NCBI RefSeq assembly: GCF_000621705.1
Contig: NZ_JHXO01000008.1
Span: 62,001 to 126,000 of the forward strand
Reading direction: 5' to 3'
Origin: Prolixibacter bellariivorans ATCC BAA-1284
GTDB taxonomy: Bacteria; Bacteroidota; Bacteroidia; Bacteroidales; Prolixibacteraceae
Length of the DNA stretch: 64,000 bases
Under the pieces are notes generated by a model that ran no database searches, was not told where the DNA came from, and was given only the letters and a program-made list of their open reading frames with translations. Position 1 is the first letter of the stretch, and each line of letters opens with the position of its first letter. The position numbers and the translations under genes were made by a program. Positions 61,445 to 64,000 of the stretch are shown here, piece after piece.

Positions 61445-63018
61445 TACTCTGAAATATTGATTTCATAGCCCAAATCCTTAAAAACTTTCAATAAATCTAC
61501 TTTTGATTTCTCTTCTGCTCTTAATAAATCGGAAATTTCAGACTGCAGATTTTTCATCTTCTCATCGAAGTCGATGTTTTCATCCCGGTTGACAAACTCG
61601 ATGTATTTACTGGGAACCAGGGAAAAGTCCTTCTTCTCTACTTCTTCCAATGTAGCGGAATAACAGAATTCGGGAATATTATCAATTCCATCCGTTTGCC
61701 ATTGATGATAGGTATCCACAACCGTTCTGATATCATCTTCGGAGAATTGGGTATACTTTTTTTCAAAAGGTATTCCCATTTGTCGTAAATCCATAAACAG
61801 AATCTCCTTTTCTCGCTCACGATATTGACGAGCTTCTTCTCCTATCTGTCGGGATTGTTTTTTCTTGTTCTTATTGAGAATCCATAGTGTTACGCTGATA
61901 TCGGTGGTATAAAACAAATTGCGCGGTAAAATCAGAATCGCTTCTACTAATCGGTTCTCTACAAGTTTCCGTCGAATCTTGTATTCATCTCCACCTCCAC
62001 TTAATGCACCATTGGCCAGGATAAAACCCGCCACACCATCATCGGATAATTTGGAAACCATGTTCAAAATCCATCCATAATTGGCGTTGCTTTTGGGCGG
62101 TACCTCATAACCACGCCAGCGAGGATCGTCGGTCAGTTCATTCACGCCCCGCCAGTCTTTTTGATTAAACGGCGGATTAGCCATGATGAAATCAGCTTTC
62201 AGATCCTTGTGCTGATCGTCGGCAAAGGTATTGGCGGCTTTCTCGCCGAGGTTCGCTGAAATTCCCCGGATAGCCAGGTTCATTTTAGCCAGCTTGTAGG
62301 TTGTATTGGTGTATTCCTGTCCGTAAATGGAGACCTCTTTCTTGTTTCCGTGGTGGCTTTCGATAAACTTTACCGATTGCACAAACATACCTCCGGAACC
62401 ACAAGCCGGGTCATAAATAATGCCACGGTAGGGTTCAATCATTTCGGTAATCAGATTGACAATACTCTTGGGCGTATAGAATTCCCCTTTACCCTTTCCT
62501 TCAGCCAACGCAAACTTCGAAAGAAAATACTCATATACGCGCCCTACGATATCGTGTGCTTTATCCTTGTTGGTTTCGATATCGTTGATGGTATCGAGCA
62601 GTGCACTTAGTTTCGACGTATCCAAACCAAGCCGGGAGAAGTAGTTATCGGGCAGCGCTCCTTTCAGCACTTTGTTATTTTTCTCGATGTTATGGAGGGC
62701 TGTGTCAATTTTCAAGGCTATATCGTTTTGCTTGGCATTCTCCATGATATAAGACCACCGCGATACCTCGTCCAAGAAAAAGACGTTGCTCATGTTATAG
62801 AAGTCAGGCATTTCTATATACTTCTTTTTCCCGTCTGCAATTAACTTCTTTCGGTGCTCTTCAAATTTATCACTGGTAAACTTCAGAAAAATCAATCCTA
62901 ACACCACGTGTTTGTATTCGGCAGGCTCTACACTTCCTCTCAATTTATTCGCCGAGCTCCACAACGACTCTTCGATGCTCTTTTCCTTTCCGTTTCCGTT
63001 TGCTTTCTTTTTGGCCAT
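61444..63018 (-). CDS. hsdM: Type I restriction modification methyltransferase HsdM
   Basis: This 524-residue N6-adenine methyltransferase has an N-terminal HsdM_N helical domain (LWSSANKLRGSVEPAEYKHVVLGLIFLK). The SAM motif is DPACGSGGMF with Asp203. The catalytic motif is NPPF, starting at Asn281 (ADFIMANPPFNQKDW). The C-terminal helices follow (FSEDDIRTVVDTYHQWQ). It is the first gene of a six-gene operon running to hsdR. Confidence 0.96.
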   Translation of the reverse strand: MAKKKANGNGKEKSIEESLWSSANKLRGSVEPAEYKHVVLGLIFLKFTSDKFEEHRKKLIADGKKKYIEMPDFYNMSNVFFLDEVSRWSYIMENAKQNDIALKIDTALHNIEKNNKVLKGALPDNYFSRLGLDTSKLSALLDTINDIETNKDKAHDIVGRVYEYFLSKFALAEGKGKGEFYTPKSIVNLITEMIEPYRGIIYDPACGSGGMFVQSVKFIESHHGNKKEVSIYGQEYTNTTYKLAKMNLAIRGISANLGEKAANTFADDQHKDLKADFIMANPPFNQKDWRGVNELTDDPRWRGYEVPPKSNANYGWILNMVSKLSDDGVAGFILANGALSGGGDEYKIRRKLVENRLVEAILILPRNLFYTTDISVTLWILNKNKKKQSRQIGEEARQYREREKEILFMDLRQMGIPFEKKYTQFSEDDIRTVVDTYHQWQTDGIDNIPEFCYSATLEEVEKKDFSLVPSKYIEFVNRDENIDFDEKMKNLQSEISDLLRAEEKSKVDLLKVFKDLGYEINISE

Positions 63019-63155
63019 ATTTTGTTTTTCAATTCCCTATTTTAAAATTTTAAAAATACCATTTTATCTGTGAGCTATGAAGGAAATGGATAGATAACAT
63101 TTGAATTTTTATGTTTATACCAGACCAATTAAAAGCAGATGAATATTTCATAAAA

Positions 63156-63177
63156 AAATCCCTCCGAAGAGGGATTT
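63156..63177 (-). terminator. Rho-independent terminator
   Basis: A perfect 9-bp stem (AAATCCCTC / GAGGGATTT) has a TTCG-type loop on the minus strand and is followed there by seven T. It ends the transcript of the gene at 63203-63916. Confidence 0.92.
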
Positions 63178-63202
63178 CCACCAATGACCAATTTAACTAA
63201 AC

Positions 63203-63916
63203 CTATTCCACCGGTTCTTCGGCGACTTTTCGGGCGGCGCTCATGCGGGCCACCACTTTGCTGAATGTGAACTGTTCTTTTTTCAGTTTATCGTCTTTAT
63301 AAAAAGAAGAAGCAATTTTGCAGATACCAATTACTTCCTTGTAAATCTCATTAAAAACGGTGATGGCTTCTTCGGTGACCTCTTTGGTTGTAGCTTTCAG
63401 GGTTTCCTGCGATATGTTGGCTGCTTTCAACTGATCGGCATAACCAACAATCCGATCGAGCAGTGCCTCGCTGGTTCCCTTGGCTACTATCTGCGCCCTG
63501 ATTTCAGCGGTTAAGCCTTGTTTGAAGGCATACAGCAACTCGATCAAGGATTCCTGGTTTCCCTTCCGGGCACTTTTCAGGTAGGTAGTAAATCCCAGAT
63601 TCTTCAACATCGCAGCTGCTCCGGCACCAAAATCAACCTCAATTTGTCTTTTCAGGAAAGAGAGGTCGCGCAGCGCCGGCGCCTGAACTGCGGTTACCTG
63701 CGCTGTTGCCTGGCGCAAATCGAGCTTGGCATCTTTCCCCAGATAGTTTTCGATGGCATTATCGATTTGGGTAGCAGTTGCTGTAACATATGCCTCATCC
63801 CAGTTGGTTCGGGCAACCGACAGGTCAACCAGGTTGTCACTTAGCGACTGAACAATGGTTTCAGCAGCCATTAACATTTCAACGTCTTTGTACTTGTAAT
63901 TGCGAGTGATTTTCAT
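63203..63916 (-). CDS. Conserved helical protein of unknown function
   Basis: The ATG at 63916 is chosen over the longer TTG-started frame that reaches the window edge. The protein is 237 residues, soluble and mostly helical (MLMAAETIVQSLSDNLVDLSV, FLKRQIEVDFGAGAAAMLKNLGF, ESLIELLYAFKQGLTAEIRA). It is found widely in Bacteroidota and may be a distant relative of the DUF6261-like protein at 24682-25395, which has the same length. No function can be given. It has its own terminator. Confidence 0.72.
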   Translation of the reverse strand: MKITRNYKYKDVEMLMAAETIVQSLSDNLVDLSVARTNWDEAYVTATATQIDNAIENYLGKDAKLDLRQATAQVTAVQAPALRDLSFLKRQIEVDFGAGAAAMLKNLGFTTYLKSARKGNQESLIELLYAFKQGLTAEIRAQIVAKGTSEALLDRIVGYADQLKAANISQETLKATTKEVTEEAITVFNEIYKEVIGICKIASSFYKDDKLKKEQFTFSKVVARMSAARKVAEEPVE

Positions 63917-64000
63917 TGTTAGATTATTAGAGGTTATTAAATAAAAAGTGTTATTTCTGTTGGTTTGGTTAAAGAAAGGATGCATCATCCCTGGTCGCAA

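Noticed and set aside
1-64000. tRNA, rRNA, tmRNA or replication-origin features
   Set aside because: None was recognised by eye. Weakly conserved cases could be missed without a covariance search.

Overview
The window looks like chromosomal DNA from a Bacteroidota bacterium, probably a marine or sediment member of the Marinilabiliales/Prolixibacteraceae type. This rests on TAnnTTTG-type -7 promoter boxes without clear Shine-Dalgarno sequences, a hybrid two-component system (HTCS) regulator, PorT-like and OmpA-like envelope proteins, a GH130/GT4 gene set, and small lmo0937-, Thivi_2564- and CsbD-type stress proteins. No rRNA, tRNA or CRISPR array was seen.

Layout. 1-6.1 kb: sensory kinases and PAS proteins, a GT4 fusion glycosyltransferase and a cold-shock protein. 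6.4-9.3 kb: a PIG-L deacetylase / GT4 / (alpha/alpha)6 glycosidase operon. 9.4-34.7 kb: a long envelope-stress region with a slipin, three CsbD-like proteins, an MlaEFD lipid transporter with its own outer-membrane barrel, an AraC-type regulator, OmpA, YtxH, an M48 protease, small membrane proteins, an M1-type peptidase and a GH130 enzyme. It is interrupted by a TIR-domain gene in an AT-rich patch, an intact IS3 element, repeats and a partial duplication. 35.2-40.0 kb: a cassette with a SUKH-like protein, an E2-like protein, a JAB/JAMM protease, a ThiF/E1-like enzyme, a membrane protein and a zinc-ribbon protein. 40-48 kb: a P-type ATPase, ArfB, a 5'-nucleotidase flanked by two copies of a structured RNA candidate, a tocopherol-cyclase-like protein and DoxX. 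48.3-52.5 kb: a one-protein HTCS regulator. 52.5-63 kb: a type I restriction-modification operon with three accessory genes, whose hsdR carries an in-frame REP-associated (Y1) transposase domain.

The main unifying signal is a nine-copy operator-promoter between 11.2 and 33.1 kb. It consists of two 12-bp direct repeats (GAATGATGTAAC-type and GAATTGTGTAAC-type) at a fixed 21-bp period, followed by exactly 21 bp and a TAnnTTTGC-like -7 box. It precedes CsbD genes, small membrane and lipoprotein genes, a coiled-coil protein, and the CsbD-araC pair itself. I propose that the AraC-type protein at 16.5 kb activates this regulon and its own gene. A second strong signal is the pair of roughly 530-nt RNA candidates at 43.2 and 45.5 kb. 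They share a promoter and a terminator hairpin, have GNRA and UUCG loops, and show compensatory changes in helices.
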